DNA of 64,000 nt from Nitrospirota bacterium (GTDB taxonomy: Bacteria > Nitrospirota > Thermodesulfovibrionia > Thermodesulfovibrionales > JdFR-88). Within the stretch, counting starts at the first letter, position 1. Every line of letters begins with the position of its first letter. Below the pieces are notes generated by a model, which made no database searches, was not told where the DNA came from, and saw only the letters and a list, made by a program, of their open reading frames with translations. Shown here in pieces: positions 26,804-36,669 of the stretch. Both the position numbers and the translations under genes were made by a program. The DNA is taken from contig JACWAF010000019.1 in assembly GCA_014874185.1 (NCBI GenBank), positions 62,001-126,000 on the forward strand, in the 5' to 3' direction.

Positions 26804-27946
26804 TCAATAAAACAGCTCGAAGCGCCTGAGGCGCACGTTTATCAGGAGCCCTACCGCTATGAAATTGCTCAGGATAGCCGTCCCCCCGTAGCTCATGAAC
26901 GGAAGCGGTATGCCCACCACGGGCATCATCCCCATGGTCATCCCTATGTTGAAAAAGAAATATATCCCGAACATGAAGGCTATCGAGAGCGCAAGGAAGG
27001 CCCCGAAGTCGTCCTTGGCCTTGCGGGCTGTGTCCAGCGCCCGCAGAAGAAACCCGAAATAGAGGAGGAACAGCACCAGGCTGCCGGCAAGCCCCCACTC
27101 CTCGGCAAAGACCGAAAAGATGAAGTCCGTGTGTTTTTCGGGCAGGAACCTGAACGGCCCCTGCGTGCCGTGCATATAACCCTTCCCAAGTATCATGCCG
27201 GAGCCGATCGCTATCTTGGACTGGTTAAGATGATAGCCGATCCCGGCGGGGTCAACCTCCGGGTCCATGAAAGCCACAATCCTGTTCCGCTGGTAGTCCT
27301 TCAGGAAGTCGTCCCAGAAGATGTCCCCCAAAAAGGGGACGGAGATTATGCCGACCAGCACCAGCACGGCCACGAGCTTCTTCTCCATCTTCCTTGCAAG
27401 GCATGCCGCCAGGAACACGCCCCCCATCGTGCAGGCCGTCCCAAGGTCCGGCTGTTTCACCAGCAAACCGAACGGAATGAGCCCAAGGACCGGGAGCATC
27501 TTCAGGAATTTCACAATGGTTATCGGCGGCCTCATTTCGCTCAGATATCTGGCCAGGATGATTATGAAAGAGATCCTGAACAGCTCGGATGGCTGGAACG
27601 AGAACCCTCCCACGCTTATCCACCTCTGCGCGCCCATCCCCATCCGGCCTTTGGCCAGCACTACAAGGAGCAGGAAGATGCCCAGCCCGTAGATTATCCA
27701 GGCGAACCGGCCAAACCACTGGTAATCGGCCTTTACCGTAAGGAACATGACAAAAAGGCCCACAACTATCCAGATGAGCTGTTTTATAAAATAAGGGGCC
27801 TGCCTCGCGCCTTCAACCTCCGGGCGGGTGGAGCTGTAGATGGTAAGCAGCCCCATGATTGAGATGGCCATCACGAGCCCCAGCGTGAGCCAGTCGAAAT
27901 TCTTAATTGACCTTCTGTCTACCTGCATCCTGCCTGTCCTGCTCAT
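26804..27946 (-). CDS. rodA: Rod-shape peptidoglycan polymerase RodA (SEDS family)
   Basis: 380 residues with about ten membrane helices. SEDS signatures: MGMGAQRWISVGGFSFQPSEL, LVKQPDLGT, EEWGLAGSLVLFLLY, GIPLPFMSYGGTA. RodA is the glycan-strand polymerase of the elongation machine, working with the transpeptidase encoded just upstream. It overlaps mrdA by 44 bases; ATG 27946 is preceded by TAGAGG, and an ATG six codons in (27928) is a second choice. It ends the mre operon 33 bases before tRNA-Met. Confidence 0.96.
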   Translation of the reverse strand: MSRTGRMQVDRRSIKNFDWLTLGLVMAISIMGLLTIYSSTRPEVEGARQAPYFIKQLIWIVVGLFVMFLTVKADYQWFGRFAWIIYGLGIFLLLVVLAKGRMGMGAQRWISVGGFSFQPSELFRISFIIILARYLSEMRPPITIVKFLKMLPVLGLIPFGLLVKQPDLGTACTMGGVFLAACLARKMEKKLVAVLVLVGIISVPFLGDIFWDDFLKDYQRNRIVAFMDPEVDPAGIGYHLNQSKIAIGSGMILGKGYMHGTQGPFRFLPEKHTDFIFSVFAEEWGLAGSLVLFLLYFGFLLRALDTARKAKDDFGAFLALSIAFMFGIYFFFNIGMTMGMMPVVGIPLPFMSYGGTAILSNFIAVGLLINVRLRRFELFY

Positions 27947-29654
27947 AAGCCTCTATGGCTTTCTTCGCTATCGGCGCCGCCGCGGTCCCGTGGCCGCCGT
28001 GTTCCAATATAACCGAAACGGCTATATCGGGGGAATTGGAAGGGGCATAAGCGACGAACCAGGCGTCATCGGGCCCCTTCCTTGAAGAAATGGTCTGGGC
28101 CGTCCCCGTTTTCCCTGAGATGGGCACGATGTCCGAATGCCCGGCCAGCCTTGCCGTTCCGCCATCTTCGTTCGTAACCCCGTAAAGCGCGTCCTGTATG
28201 ATCTGTATGGTGCTGTCACTCACATGAATGGGTATCTGTTTGCCCTTTACCGGACCACCCTCGTATTTCTTGAAAGAGATGTCCGGCATGAACCTGCCGC
28301 CCGTGCCCACGGCGCCCACCATCCGGGCCATCTGAAGCGGGGTCACAAGCACATAGCCCTGCCCGATTGAGGCGATCAGCGTCTCGCCCATGTACCAGGG
28401 CTGTTTCATAACCTTCTCTTTCCATGCGGTATCGGGGATGAGGCCGGCCTTCTCGGAGCCAAGCCCGATCCCTGTCCTGCTGCCCAGTCCGAAGGACCTG
28501 GCATAATAGGCTATGTTGTCTATCCCCGTGCGCATCCCCACATTATAGAAGAATACGTCGCATGACTCCACGATGGCCTTGTGGATATCCAGGGGGCCGT
28601 GGCCCTCATGCCTCCAGCAGCGGAATATATGCCCTCCCAGATCCAGACTCCCGCGGCAGACGATCTTCTCGTCCGGCGTGACCGAACCGGTCTCAAGCCC
28701 GGCCATGGCTGTAATTATCTTGAAGGTGGAACCCGGCGGGTACATGCTCTGGAAGGCGCGGTTCAGAAGCGGGTGTTCCGGGCTGAAGACCAGGCTTCTC
28801 CATTCGTCCTGGCTTATGCCAAAGACAAAGGAATTCGGGTCGAAGGCCGGGCGGCTCACCATGCCAAGGAGTTCTCCGGTTTTGGGGTTTACGGCCACAA
28901 GCGCGCCCACCCTGTTGGCGAACGCCGATTCCGCCGCCATCTGCAGATTCATATCCAGGGCCAGATGGATGTCCTTGCCTTTCTTCGGTGGGATTTCGCC
29001 TACCGCCTTCAGCTCCCTGCCCAGGGCATCCACCTCGATAATCCTCTCCCCTGGCGTCCCCCTCAGTTCTGAGTCGTAATATTTCTCTATCCCCCACTGC
29101 CCGACAAAATCGCCCCTGGGGACATCGGCGTAGGCCGGGTCTTTTGCCTGCTTTTCCGTGAGCTTGCCGATATAGCCTATAAGATGCGCCGCCATTTCCC
29201 CGTAAGGATAATCCCTGGCCACGTCGGCATTTACCGATAGTTCGGGATAATCCGAGAGCCTGGCCTCTATGCGGGCAAGCTCATCAAATGGTATGGTCTC
29301 TTTCAGAAGGACGGGCTCAAGCGAATTCCTGTTCTCGTCTATCTCCTTCCTGACATCTTCCCGGTCCAGCCCAAGAAAGGCCGCTATCCTCACCGGGTCC
29401 GCGGTCTTTATGGCCTCCGGCAGCAGGTAGACGCAGAAATTGGGGACGTTCTTCACCAGCGCATTCCCGTTGCGGTCATAAATTATGCCCCTTGGGGCGA
29501 ATATGGGCACTATGCGAAGATGGTTCTCCTCCGAGGCCTGCCGCAGCTCCTTCCCCTCTATCACCTGCAGCTGCCACAGCCTGAGCACGTAGAGAAAAAA
29601 GAAGGCGGAGAACACCAGGGCCGCAAGCTTTACGTTCTGCCTGTCAAAACTCAT
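27903..29654 (-). CDS. mrdA: Penicillin-binding protein 2 (elongation transpeptidase)
   Basis: 583 residues. One N-terminal membrane anchor (AALVFSAFFFLYVLRLW), the PBP dimer domain (ARGIIYDRNGNAL), and a transpeptidase domain with active-site SxxK in MYPPGSTFKII, SxN in VESCDVFFYN, and KTG in SGKTGTAQT. It cross-links new peptidoglycan during rod elongation and is paired with RodA (overlap 44 bases). It overlaps mreD by 11 bases. All catalytic residues are present. Confidence 0.96.
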   Translation of the reverse strand: MSFDRQNVKLAALVFSAFFFLYVLRLWQLQVIEGKELRQASEENHLRIVPIFAPRGIIYDRNGNALVKNVPNFCVYLLPEAIKTADPVRIAAFLGLDREDVRKEIDENRNSLEPVLLKETIPFDELARIEARLSDYPELSVNADVARDYPYGEMAAHLIGYIGKLTEKQAKDPAYADVPRGDFVGQWGIEKYYDSELRGTPGERIIEVDALGRELKAVGEIPPKKGKDIHLALDMNLQMAAESAFANRVGALVAVNPKTGELLGMVSRPAFDPNSFVFGISQDEWRSLVFSPEHPLLNRAFQSMYPPGSTFKIITAMAGLETGSVTPDEKIVCRGSLDLGGHIFRCWRHEGHGPLDIHKAIVESCDVFFYNVGMRTGIDNIAYYARSFGLGSRTGIGLGSEKAGLIPDTAWKEKVMKQPWYMGETLIASIGQGYVLVTPLQMARMVGAVGTGGRFMPDISFKKYEGGPVKGKQIPIHVSDSTIQIIQDALYGVTNEDGGTARLAGHSDIVPISGKTGTAQTISSRKGPDDAWFVAYAPSNSPDIAVSVILEHGGHGTAAAPIAKKAIEAYEQDRQDAGRQKVN

Positions 29655-30102
29655 CTTTTTCCGGCCTGAGCAGGATGCCGATGAATCCGTTCAGGGCGCC
29701 CTGGGCGATAAGAAGGGCAATGCCAGGCACGAATCCGCCCTTTATATCCTCGAATATGGAAAGGCTTGCGTATTCGGCCAGCCCGCCCACGATAGTCAGC
29801 GCAAAAGGGCCCAGAAACCCCAGCACCGGCGTCCATCTGAAGAAGCCGCGTGAAAGAAAGGGGGATGCAAACCCCACAAGCCCTTTGCCAAGCAGGGCTG
29901 GCCCGATCATCATGCCCGAGAGCGCGTCCTCCGCCGCGCCCAGGACAGACCCGAAGAGCATGCCTCTTGCGGGCGTGCTGGTAAGCGCGTAGCGGTACAC
30001 GACCAGGGTGACCAGGTCGGTCCTGAACCCGGAGATGCTTAGATTCATGTCTATGAGGAAAGCGGCGAGGGTGAGGAGGACGAGCCAGAGGGCGTGCTTC
30101 AT
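29644..30102 (-). CDS. mreD: Rod shape-determining protein MreD
   Basis: 152 residues, five to six membrane helices, with the MreD-type segment GMLFGSVLGAAEDALSGMMIG and the later GFASPFLSRGFF. It is the membrane link of the elongasome. Sequence conservation in this family is low, so the call rests mainly on length, topology and position between mreC and mrdA. It overlaps both neighbours by 4 and 11 bases. Confidence 0.9.
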   Translation of the reverse strand: MKHALWLVLLTLAAFLIDMNLSISGFRTDLVTLVVYRYALTSTPARGMLFGSVLGAAEDALSGMMIGPALLGKGLVGFASPFLSRGFFRWTPVLGFLGPFALTIVGGLAEYASLSIFEDIKGGFVPGIALLIAQGALNGFIGILLRPEKDEF

Positions 30103-30878
30103 CTTTTTATGATCATTACCTCTTCGACAGCGGCAGGGTTTACGAACGGGACCACTTCCGCGTTTTTGAAAAGCCCTTCGTCGGGACCCAGTCCAGAGAC
30201 CCAGCCAACCTTGAGGCCCTCCGGGAAGAGCCCGTCCAGCCCCGAACTTATGAGCACGTCGCCTTTTTTTACGGCCTGGTCATAGGGAAAATATTTGAGC
30301 ATGCAGCCGCTCCCCCCGGTCCCTGAGACGATCGCCTCGACCCTGGACTCCTGGAACCTCGCGGCCACCGAGAACCTGATGTCGTTGATGAGCAGGACGG
30401 AGCTGTATTCGCGGCCGGCCCTCATCACCTTGCCCACCAGGCCCTGCGGGGTGATAACGGCCATGTCCTTTTGCACCCCCTGTGCACTCCCTGCGTCTAT
30501 TATCACCGTGTTGGCCCAGTGCCTGGCCCCCCTGGCAACCACGTTTGCCGAGGCCACGCAGGCGGGCGTATGCTGTTTCAGGTCAAGGAGCGCCTTAAGC
30601 CTTTCATTCTCCTTTTTCAGCTCGATCATCTGGTCATTCTGCCTTTTGAGCATGGCTATCCGGTCTTCGAGGACCTTTATATCGTCCTTGCCCGTGGTGA
30701 GGTTCCGGAACAAATCCCCCGTCCGGGAGACAGCGGTCCCTATCCCTCCGGAGAGGCCGTAGAACGCGGAATCGACTCCGGCCAGAGGGTTCAGAGGGCC
30801 CCGTCTGGCCTGCCAGGTCATCAGGAAGGAAACCAGCGCTATCAGTACGACAAGGGGTAGAAGCTTCCTCCCCGGCAT
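30099..30878 (-). CDS. mreC: Rod shape-determining protein MreC
   Basis: 259 residues. An N-terminal membrane helix (LLPLVVLIALVSFLMTW), a coiled coil (about 65-100, IAMLKRQNDQMIELKKENERL), then two beta-barrel domains with VITPQGLVGKVMRAGREYSSV and DVLISSGLDGLFPEGLKVG, the MreC signatures. It scaffolds PBP2/RodA activation in the periplasm. Its start directly abuts the mreB stop. Confidence 0.95.
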   Translation of the reverse strand: MPGRKLLPLVVLIALVSFLMTWQARRGPLNPLAGVDSAFYGLSGGIGTAVSRTGDLFRNLTTGKDDIKVLEDRIAMLKRQNDQMIELKKENERLKALLDLKQHTPACVASANVVARGARHWANTVIIDAGSAQGVQKDMAVITPQGLVGKVMRAGREYSSVLLINDIRFSVAARFQESRVEAIVSGTGGSGCMLKYFPYDQAVKKGDVLISSGLDGLFPEGLKVGWVSGLGPDEGLFKNAEVVPFVNPAAVEEVMIIKR

Positions 30879-31913
30879 CTAGTTTATGGCTATCTTCTTC
30901 AGGAGTTCCAGTTCATCGAGCATCTTGCCAACGCCCTTCACGACGGCCGTAAGCGGGTCTTCCGCAACAACGACGGGAAGGCCGGTGGACTCCTTTATCA
31001 ATATGTCCAGCCCCCTTAGAAGGGCCCCGCCGCCAGCCAGCACGATGCCGCGGTCCACTATGTCCGAGGCAAGCTCCGGGGGCGTGTTCTCAAGGGCCAT
31101 CTTGATCGTCTCCACTATTATGTTCACCGGCTCCTGGAGGGCCTCTATTATCTCTTCCTCATTGATGGTGAAGGTCTTGGGTATGCCGGAGACCAGGTCC
31201 CGGCCCTTTATCTCCATGGTGCGCGGGGCGGCCCCGTTCACCCGGTGCGCGGCCCCAAGCTCTATCTTGATAAGCTCGCTCGTGCGGTCCCCGATCATCA
31301 GGTTATATCTGCGCTTTATGTAGGCCATTATGGACTCGTCCATCTTGTCCCCGCCCACGCGGGCCACCTTGCTTATGACGATGCCGTCCAGACTGATGAC
31401 CGCTATATCGGTGGTGCCGCCGCCTATATCCACTATCATATTGCCGGAGGGCTCACCCACCGGAAGACCAACGCCCAGGGCGGCCGCCATGGGCTCTTCT
31501 ATCAGGTATACTTCGCGGGCCCCGGAGGCCTGCGCCGCGTCCTTCACGGCCCGCTGCTCCACCTGTGTTATGCCCGAAGGGACGCCGATTATCACCCTGG
31601 GGGAGATGAAGCTTCTGCGGTTATGCACCTTGGCGATAAAGTATTTCAGCATCTCGCCGGTTGCGTCGAAATCCGCTATTACGCCCTCTTTCATCGGCCT
31701 TATGGCGTAGATGTTGGCCGGGGTCTTGCCGAGCATCCTCTTGGCATCGACCCCCACGGCCACAACCTTCTTGTTGTCCTTGCGGACGACCACGACGGAG
31801 GGCTCGTTGCATACTATGCCTTTGCCTTTCATGTAGACAAGCGTGTTCGCGGTGCCCAGATCTATCGCAAGGTCGTTGGAGAACCATCCCATTATCCTGT
31901 TGAAAAACATCAA
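30879..31913 (-). CDS. mreB: Actin-like rod shape protein MreB
   Basis: 344 residues, standard MreB length. Actin-fold motifs: phosphate-1 [27 protein letters not shown], phosphate-2 [15 protein letters not shown], and adenosine motif [14 protein letters not shown]. It polymerises under the membrane and orients cell-wall synthesis. A ribosome site, GAGGAGG, precedes the double ATG. The last four bases of the RDD gene overlap its start, so it is the second gene of the operon. Confidence 0.97.
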   Translation of the reverse strand: MMFFNRIMGWFSNDLAIDLGTANTLVYMKGKGIVCNEPSVVVVRKDNKKVVAVGVDAKRMLGKTPANIYAIRPMKEGVIADFDATGEMLKYFIAKVHNRRSFISPRVIIGVPSGITQVEQRAVKDAAQASGAREVYLIEEPMAAALGVGLPVGEPSGNMIVDIGGGTTDIAVISLDGIVISKVARVGGDKMDESIMAYIKRRYNLMIGDRTSELIKIELGAAHRVNGAAPRTMEIKGRDLVSGIPKTFTINEEEIIEALQEPVNIIVETIKMALENTPPELASDIVDRGIVLAGGGALLRGLDILIKESTGLPVVVAEDPLTAVVKGVGKMLDELELLKKIAIN

Positions 31914-32347
31914 ACCGCCTCCTCGTTTAAACGGGCTTCCACTACCCAGGTGCCCGCCATCTCATCACCCGCTCTCTTGCCTTCGGGGCTCCCGACGAGC
32001 ACCACAAACTCAAAAGAGAATATCCCCAAGGTAATTATCCAGCCGACAAACGGCACTTTCCACAAAACAAGGCCCAGCGCCGGAATAAGGTTCCTGATTA
32101 TGGATTCCTTTGCCGTGCAGGGCTCTCCCTTACCGCTCAAGACCTGAAGGCCAAGCAGCTTTTTGCCTATGCTCCTGCCCCCGAAGAGGCCGTCCCCTAT
32201 CAGGATATAGCCTATGCCTGCAAGGAAGCCGGCCTTCGGAAGAATCTCTGCCGCGGCGATTATCAGTATGAGGTCGACGGATTTGGCTATAACCCGCATG
32301 AGGAGCCCGGCTCTTCTGGCCTTCTCCATATCAGGAAATTGTAACAT
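31910..32347 (-). CDS. RDD-domain membrane protein heading the mre operon
   Basis: 145 residues, three predicted membrane helices. The RDD pattern is visible: an early Arg followed by [36 protein letters not shown], and a final [24 protein letters not shown] proteins are thought to be small transporters or membrane regulators; the function is open. AAGGA precedes ATG 32347. The four-base overlap with mreB implies co-translation, which is not a standard member of this operon. Confidence 0.85.
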   Translation of the reverse strand: MLQFPDMEKARRAGLLMRVIAKSVDLILIIAAAEILPKAGFLAGIGYILIGDGLFGGRSIGKKLLGLQVLSGKGEPCTAKESIIRNLIPALGLVLWKVPFVGWIITLGIFSFEFVVLVGSPEGKRAGDEMAGTWVVEARLNEEAV

Positions 32348-32398
32348 CCGAAATCCTTGTTTTTCAACCGGAACGGCACATCGAGGACGCGTAAAATC

Positions 32399-32407
32399 TG
32401 TTAAACT
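32399..32407 (+). promoter_or_regulatory. Extended -10 promoter of the GroES-like gene, leaderless configuration
   Basis: TGTTAAACT ends five bases before GTG 32413. There is no ribosome site at a workable distance (AAGG is only two bases from the GTG). Confidence 0.45.
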
Positions 32408-32412
32408 AAGGC

Positions 32413-32769
32413 GTGAAAACGAAAAAGAACCTTATAGTGGTGGGTGACAGGGTCCTTATAGAGCCCGACGAGGGCTCCGAGCGCAGCACGGCCGGCCTCT
32501 ACCTGCCGCCCACGGTCCGGGAGAAAGAGAAGGTCCAGGGTGGCAAGATAATGAAAAAAGGCCCGGGCTATCCCATCCCGGACGCCAGCGAAGAACCCTG
32601 GCGTGAAAAGAAATCCGTTAAATACATGCCCATTGAGGCCCAGGAGGGCGACTACGCCATCTTCCTCCGCAACGAGGCCGTGGAGATAGAGTTCGAGGGA
32701 AAGAAATACGTCATCGTACCCTACTCTTCCATCCTGGCCTTGTTAAGAACGGAGATCGAAGAGGAATAA
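32413..32769 (+). CDS. GroES-like co-chaperonin family protein, divergent
   Basis: 118 residues, longer than the usual 95-100. The Cpn10 barrel is recognisable from VVGDRVLIEPDEGSERSTAGLYLP (the GroES core reads xPLxDRVLVkp...ERTAGGIxLP), and later from EGDYAIFLRNEAVEIEFEGKKYVIV. The mobile loop region is replaced by a longer charged segment, and the central insert IPDASEEPWREKKSVKY is unlike GroES. No groEL lies beside it. It may be a housekeeping paralogue or a specialised cofactor; its partner is unknown. Start GTG 32413. Confidence 0.78.
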   Translation: MKTKKNLIVVGDRVLIEPDEGSERSTAGLYLPPTVREKEKVQGGKIMKKGPGYPIPDASEEPWREKKSVKYMPIEAQEGDYAIFLRNEAVEIEFEGKKYVIVPYSSILALLRTEIEEE

Positions 32770-32798
32770 TATCCGGGCCGGAATCCAATTTCGCGCCT

Positions 32799-33890
32799 TC
32801 AGTTCACTGATACCGGCTGGTTCGCGCCCTGTGCCTGGGCGGGCTTGACCACGGTCGTAACCTGCTCTACCTTGTATCCCTTGTCCCGCAGTATCTGTAT
32901 GATCCCCCTCTTGCCCACCATGTGCCCGGCCCCGGCGATTACAAGAATACTTTCCTTTCCGGCCAGATAACCCTCTATCTTCCGGGCCATCCCCCTGTTG
33001 CGCTCGAAGAATAGCTTTTCGAAGATGGGCTTAAGCTCGGGGTCCTTTTGCATGTCGCCGAAAATAAGCTCTTCCATCTTCCGGGTATCGCCCCTGGCCC
33101 AGGCCCGCACCATATCGTCCACCTGGCTGTCTTCGCGCGCCTGAAGCGTGTAAAGCAGCATCGTCTCCTGCTCCTTGTCCGTGAACCTCTTGAACATTTC
33201 TATCTGGAAATCAATCCCCTCAAGCTCCAGTATCTTCTTTCTGCCCTCGGCCTTTCTCAGGAAGTATTTATCTATGCCCTCTTCGGGGGAATAGCCCTGC
33301 CGGGCCACGCCGGCGCCCTCCAGTACCATGCTCAGAAACCAGGGCCTGAAGCTCTTCATATTTTCAAGTGAGGTCCCCATCTGCCGGAGCCTTGAATCCA
33401 GCAGGCCATAGGTCTTCCGGGAGATGTGGTTGTTTATGATGTCCCCTTCCGGATACAGGGCGCTGTCGATAAAGGCCTTCTGTATCCCGCTTGTGTTCCT
33501 TATCATATGGCTCATGTTGATATTGGCCTCCACGGCTATGGCGCCCGATTTCCTGTAGGCCTCCTCTATGCTGGGGCTCAAAGGGTACATGCCGGGCTTT
33601 GCCACGTGTATGGAGCCAAGCACGTACACCGTGGTGGTCCTGGACTGCACCTTCCACAGGAAATTCTTGTAGCTGCCCTCCCTGGGATAAAGGGGCTCCT
33701 TCTTCCGGCCCGGCTCTTCGTCCGGGCTGCGCGGGACATAGCCCTGCTCTTTGAGTTCCCGGGGAAGATAATCCCCCATGTATATCTCCCCGTTTGGGCC
33801 CTCGTAGATGCGCGCGCCCCGGGCAGGGGCTGTAAGGAGTGACAGGAAGAGGATCCCCAGGAAAACCCGAAAGGCTCTTTTGAGTCTCAT
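32799..33890 (-). CDS. TraB/GumN family protein, exported
   Basis: 363 residues. A signal peptide (FLGILFLSLLTAPARG) is followed by a short N-terminal module (YEGPNGEIYMGDYLPREL) that looks like an N-terminal DUF4124-type segment, then the TraB/GumN domain: VYVLGSIHVAKPGMYPLS, AVEANI, LELEGIDFQIEMF, and the C-terminal VIAGAGHMVGKRGI. These GxxH and GxGH motifs carry the conserved histidines of the TIKI/TraB metallo-protease-like fold. Activity is unproven in most bacteria. A CGGGAGA ribosome site precedes ATG 33890. It stands alone, convergent with the GroES-like gene. Confidence 0.85.
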   Translation of the reverse strand: MRLKRAFRVFLGILFLSLLTAPARGARIYEGPNGEIYMGDYLPRELKEQGYVPRSPDEEPGRKKEPLYPREGSYKNFLWKVQSRTTTVYVLGSIHVAKPGMYPLSPSIEEAYRKSGAIAVEANINMSHMIRNTSGIQKAFIDSALYPEGDIINNHISRKTYGLLDSRLRQMGTSLENMKSFRPWFLSMVLEGAGVARQGYSPEEGIDKYFLRKAEGRKKILELEGIDFQIEMFKRFTDKEQETMLLYTLQAREDSQVDDMVRAWARGDTRKMEELIFGDMQKDPELKPIFEKLFFERNRGMARKIEGYLAGKESILVIAGAGHMVGKRGIIQILRDKGYKVEQVTTVVKPAQAQGANQPVSVN

Positions 33891-33995
33891 TCTCCCGCTC
33901 CGGAAAAACAGATTTAAAACCGCTGGATTATAACATGGCTGCCCCTGTTCGGTATCTTAAATAAGAACTAAAATCAGAACTAAAATATACGAGCG

Positions 33996-35279
33996 CTATT
34001 TCTTCTTCAGCGCCCGCTGCACCGTCCTTACCGCGCAGAACTCGCCGCACATGCTGCAGACGTCCTTTTCGGTGGGCGGGATGGCCGCGCGATATTCGCG
34101 CACCTTATCCGGGTTGAAGCTCATCCCGATCATCCCCTCCCAGTCCAGTGCCTTCCTCATCCGGGCCATCTTTTTGTCCTTCTCCAGAGCGGACGGAATC
34201 CCTTTTGCCAGGTCGGCCGCATGCGCCGCTATCTTGGATGCGATAAGCCCCTCTTTTACGTCCTCCAGATCGGGTAATCTTATGTGCTCGGAGGGAGTGA
34301 GATAACAGAGAAAGTCCGCACCCGCCGCGCCCGCGATGGCGCCGCCTATCGCGCCAACGATATGGTCATAGCCAACGCCTATGTCAGTCACAAGAGGCCC
34401 AAGCACATAGAACGGCGCGCCCTTGCACAGCTCTTTCTGTATCTTTATATTCAGCTCTACCTGATTCAGGGGCACATGCCCCGGCCCCTCTATGATCACC
34501 TGCACACCCGCGGCAAGCGCCCTGTCCCGAAGGTCCGCCAGCGTCAGGAGTTCCTCAAGCTGCGCCCTGTCCGTGGCGTCTTCAATGCAGCCCGGCCTCA
34601 TCGCGTCGCCAAGGCTCAGGGTCATGTCGTACTCCTTCGCTATCTCCAGCACGCGGTCGTACTGCTCGAAGAGGGGGTTCTCCTTCTGGTTATAGATCAT
34701 CCACTCCAATAAAAAAGAGCCGCCACGGCTCACCACGTCCAGCACCCTGCCTTCGGCCATCAGGTGCTCGATCGCCTTCTGTGTGATGCCCGCGTGCACG
34801 GTTATGAAGTCCACTCCGTCTTCGCCGTGTTCGCGGATGACCTCGAAGATGTCGTCCGGCCTCATCTTCGATATCTTCCCGTCCCGCGAGGCCGCGCGCA
34901 CTGCCGCCTCATAGATGGGCACCGTGCCGAAACAGAAGGAATACTCTTTCAGGATCAGCCTTCTAAGCTCTTTTATCTTCCCGCCGGTGGAGAGGTCCAT
35001 CACGGCGTCGGCCCCGTATTTTGCAAGCAGGTCCAGCTTGGCCGTTTCTTCATCCAGGTGGTCCCTGTCCCTGGATGTGCCGATATTGGCGTTTATCTTC
35101 GTGCGCAGCCCCTTGCCGATCGCAAGCGGAGGCACATTATGGTTTTTGTTCCTGGCTATCACGCTAAGCCCGTTCGCCAGGTCTTCGGTCAACCGCTCCG
35201 GCGTAACCCCCTCGGCCTCAGCCGCCTGTATCACCTCTTCCGTTATAATGCCGGCCTTTGCAAGCTCTATTCTCGTCAT
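33996..35279 (-). CDS. thiC: Phosphomethylpyrimidine synthase ThiC
   Basis: 427 residues. A radical-SAM enzyme that turns aminoimidazole ribotide into the pyrimidine half of thiamine. The C-terminal cluster motif CSMCGEFCAVR (CxxCxxxxC) binds the 4Fe-4S; also GTVPIYEA, DFITVHAGIT, VSRGGSFL, EGPGHVPLNQ. It is of the shorter class lacking the long N-terminal domain of E. coli ThiC. ATG 35279 overlaps the thiE stop (ATGA). Last gene of the TPP-riboswitch operon. Confidence 0.97.
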   Translation of the reverse strand: MTRIELAKAGIITEEVIQAAEAEGVTPERLTEDLANGLSVIARNKNHNVPPLAIGKGLRTKINANIGTSRDRDHLDEETAKLDLLAKYGADAVMDLSTGGKIKELRRLILKEYSFCFGTVPIYEAAVRAASRDGKISKMRPDDIFEVIREHGEDGVDFITVHAGITQKAIEHLMAEGRVLDVVSRGGSFLLEWMIYNQKENPLFEQYDRVLEIAKEYDMTLSLGDAMRPGCIEDATDRAQLEELLTLADLRDRALAAGVQVIIEGPGHVPLNQVELNIKIQKELCKGAPFYVLGPLVTDIGVGYDHIVGAIGGAIAGAAGADFLCYLTPSEHIRLPDLEDVKEGLIASKIAAHAADLAKGIPSALEKDKKMARMRKALDWEGMIGMSFNPDKVREYRAAIPPTEKDVCSMCGEFCAVRTVQRALKKK

Positions 35280-35899
35280 TTCTCAAGCTCCATGAATTTT
35301 TCTGCTTCCCTTTTAATGTCCTCCGCCCCCCCTGCCCCGAATATCGCCGATATCAGGGCTATCCCATGCGCCCCAGCATCTAAAACCGCCGGGGCAGAGG
35401 GCAGCTTTATCCCTCCAAGAGCATATACCGGAATGAAAATTTTTTGCACCGCTTCCCTCAGCCTTTTCAGTCCAACAGGGCTCCCGTATTTCATCTTCGA
35501 AGGGGTCTCGTATACCGGACCGAATGTGATGAAATCCGCCCCCTCACTTTCCGCCTGGCGCGCCTCTTCCAGCGAATGCGTGGACACGCCGATCATCAGC
35601 CCGCCTCCGCATATCTTTCTCACCGCCTGGGGCGGCATGCTTGTACCGCCAAGATGCACCCCGTCCGCTTCCGCGGCGAGCGCCGCGTCCACCCTGTCGT
35701 TTATAAACAGCATCGCGCCGTACTCCCGTGTTATCTTCCGCAGCCTCTTTGCCGTCTCAAGCAATTCCCTCACCGGCATGTCCTTCTCCCTTAACTGGAC
35801 CGCCTTCACTCCGCCGCTCAATGCCTCTTCAACCGCGCTCTCCAAGCCGGGCGTGAGGGTTCTGTCAGTTATCAGATAGAGTCTGAAGTCCGGCCTCAA
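35276..35899 (-). CDS. thiE: Thiamine-phosphate synthase ThiE
   Basis: 207 residues, TIM barrel. Joins the pyrimidine diphosphate and thiazole phosphate. Landmarks: [49 protein letters not shown]-like [26 protein letters not shown]. The start is a TTG at 35899 overlapping the thiG stop by four bases; no better start exists before LYLITDR. The operon has no thiD in view. Confidence 0.95.
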   Translation of the reverse strand: MRPDFRLYLITDRTLTPGLESAVEEALSGGVKAVQLREKDMPVRELLETAKRLRKITREYGAMLFINDRVDAALAAEADGVHLGGTSMPPQAVRKICGGGLMIGVSTHSLEEARQAESEGADFITFGPVYETPSKMKYGSPVGLKRLREAVQKIFIPVYALGGIKLPSAPAVLDAGAHGIALISAIFGAGGAEDIKREAEKFMELEK

Positions 35900-36669
35900 A
35901 TCATCCCCTCGAAGGGGCTGCTGGCCGTGGCATAGAGTTTCTTCCTTATCCTGCCCGCCTCAAAGGCAAGCCTTCCCGCAATGGTGGCGTGCTTCATCGC
36001 TGAGGCCATCTTCACCGCGTCCTCCGCCCCGGCAATGCCTGTATTTATCAGCACCGCGTCGCAGCCAAGCTCCATCGCCAGGGCCGCGTCAGAGGCCGTC
36101 CCCACACCCGCGTCCACCACCACGGTAACATCCTTCATCGTCTCGAGAATAATTTTTATATTGTAGGGGTTTCTTATACCAAGCCCTGAGCCTATCGGCG
36201 CACCAAGCGGCATCACGCAGGCCGCCCCCGCGTCCATCAGCCGCTTCGCCATTATAGGGTCGTCATTAGTATAAGGCAGGACTATGAACCCTTCCTTGGC
36301 CAGTATCTCCGTCGCCTTCAAAAGCCCGATAACGTCCGGAAACAGGGTCTTCTCGTCCCCTATCACCTCGAGCTTGATCAAATCCGAAAGGCCGGCCTCG
36401 CGCCCGAGCCGCGCGTACCGGAGCGCGTCCTCCACCGTGTAGCAGCCCGCCGTATTGGGCAGTATCTTATATTTTTTCGTATCCACATAGTCCAGGATGC
36501 TCCCGGAGCCCTTCTTTAAATCCACCCTCCTCACCGAGACCGTCACCACGTCCGTCCCCGATGCCTCCAGCGCACGCACCATCTCCTCGTTCGACCGGTA
36601 CTTCCCCGTCCCTACCCACAATCTGGACTTGAACTCCACCCCGCCTATTACTAATTTCCTAAATTCCAT
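35896..36669 (-). CDS. thiG: Thiazole synthase ThiG
   Basis: 257 residues. Builds the thiazole phosphate ring from DXP, dehydroglycine and ThiS-thiocarboxylate. Landmarks: [84 protein letters not shown]. The start is ATG 36669 (an adjacent upstream TTG is unlikely), with AAGGGG nine bases before. A 282-base gap full of repeats separates it from thiS, unusual inside an operon. No thiH, thiO or thiF is seen in this window. Confidence 0.96.
   Translation of the reverse strand: MEFRKLVIGGVEFKSRLWVGTGKYRSNEEMVRALEASGTDVVTVSVRRVDLKKGSGSILDYVDTKKYKILPNTAGCYTVEDALRYARLGREAGLSDLIKLEVIGDEKTLFPDVIGLLKATEILAKEGFIVLPYTNDDPIMAKRLMDAGAACVMPLGAPIGSGLGIRNPYNIKIILETMKDVTVVVDAGVGTASDAALAMELGCDAVLINTGIAGAEDAVKMASAMKHATIAGRLAFEAGRIRKKLYATASSPFEGMI

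Noticed and set aside
34764-35879. 371-codon open frame opposite thiC and thiE
   Set aside because: Spans two well-supported overlapping thi genes on the other strand; a shadow frame.
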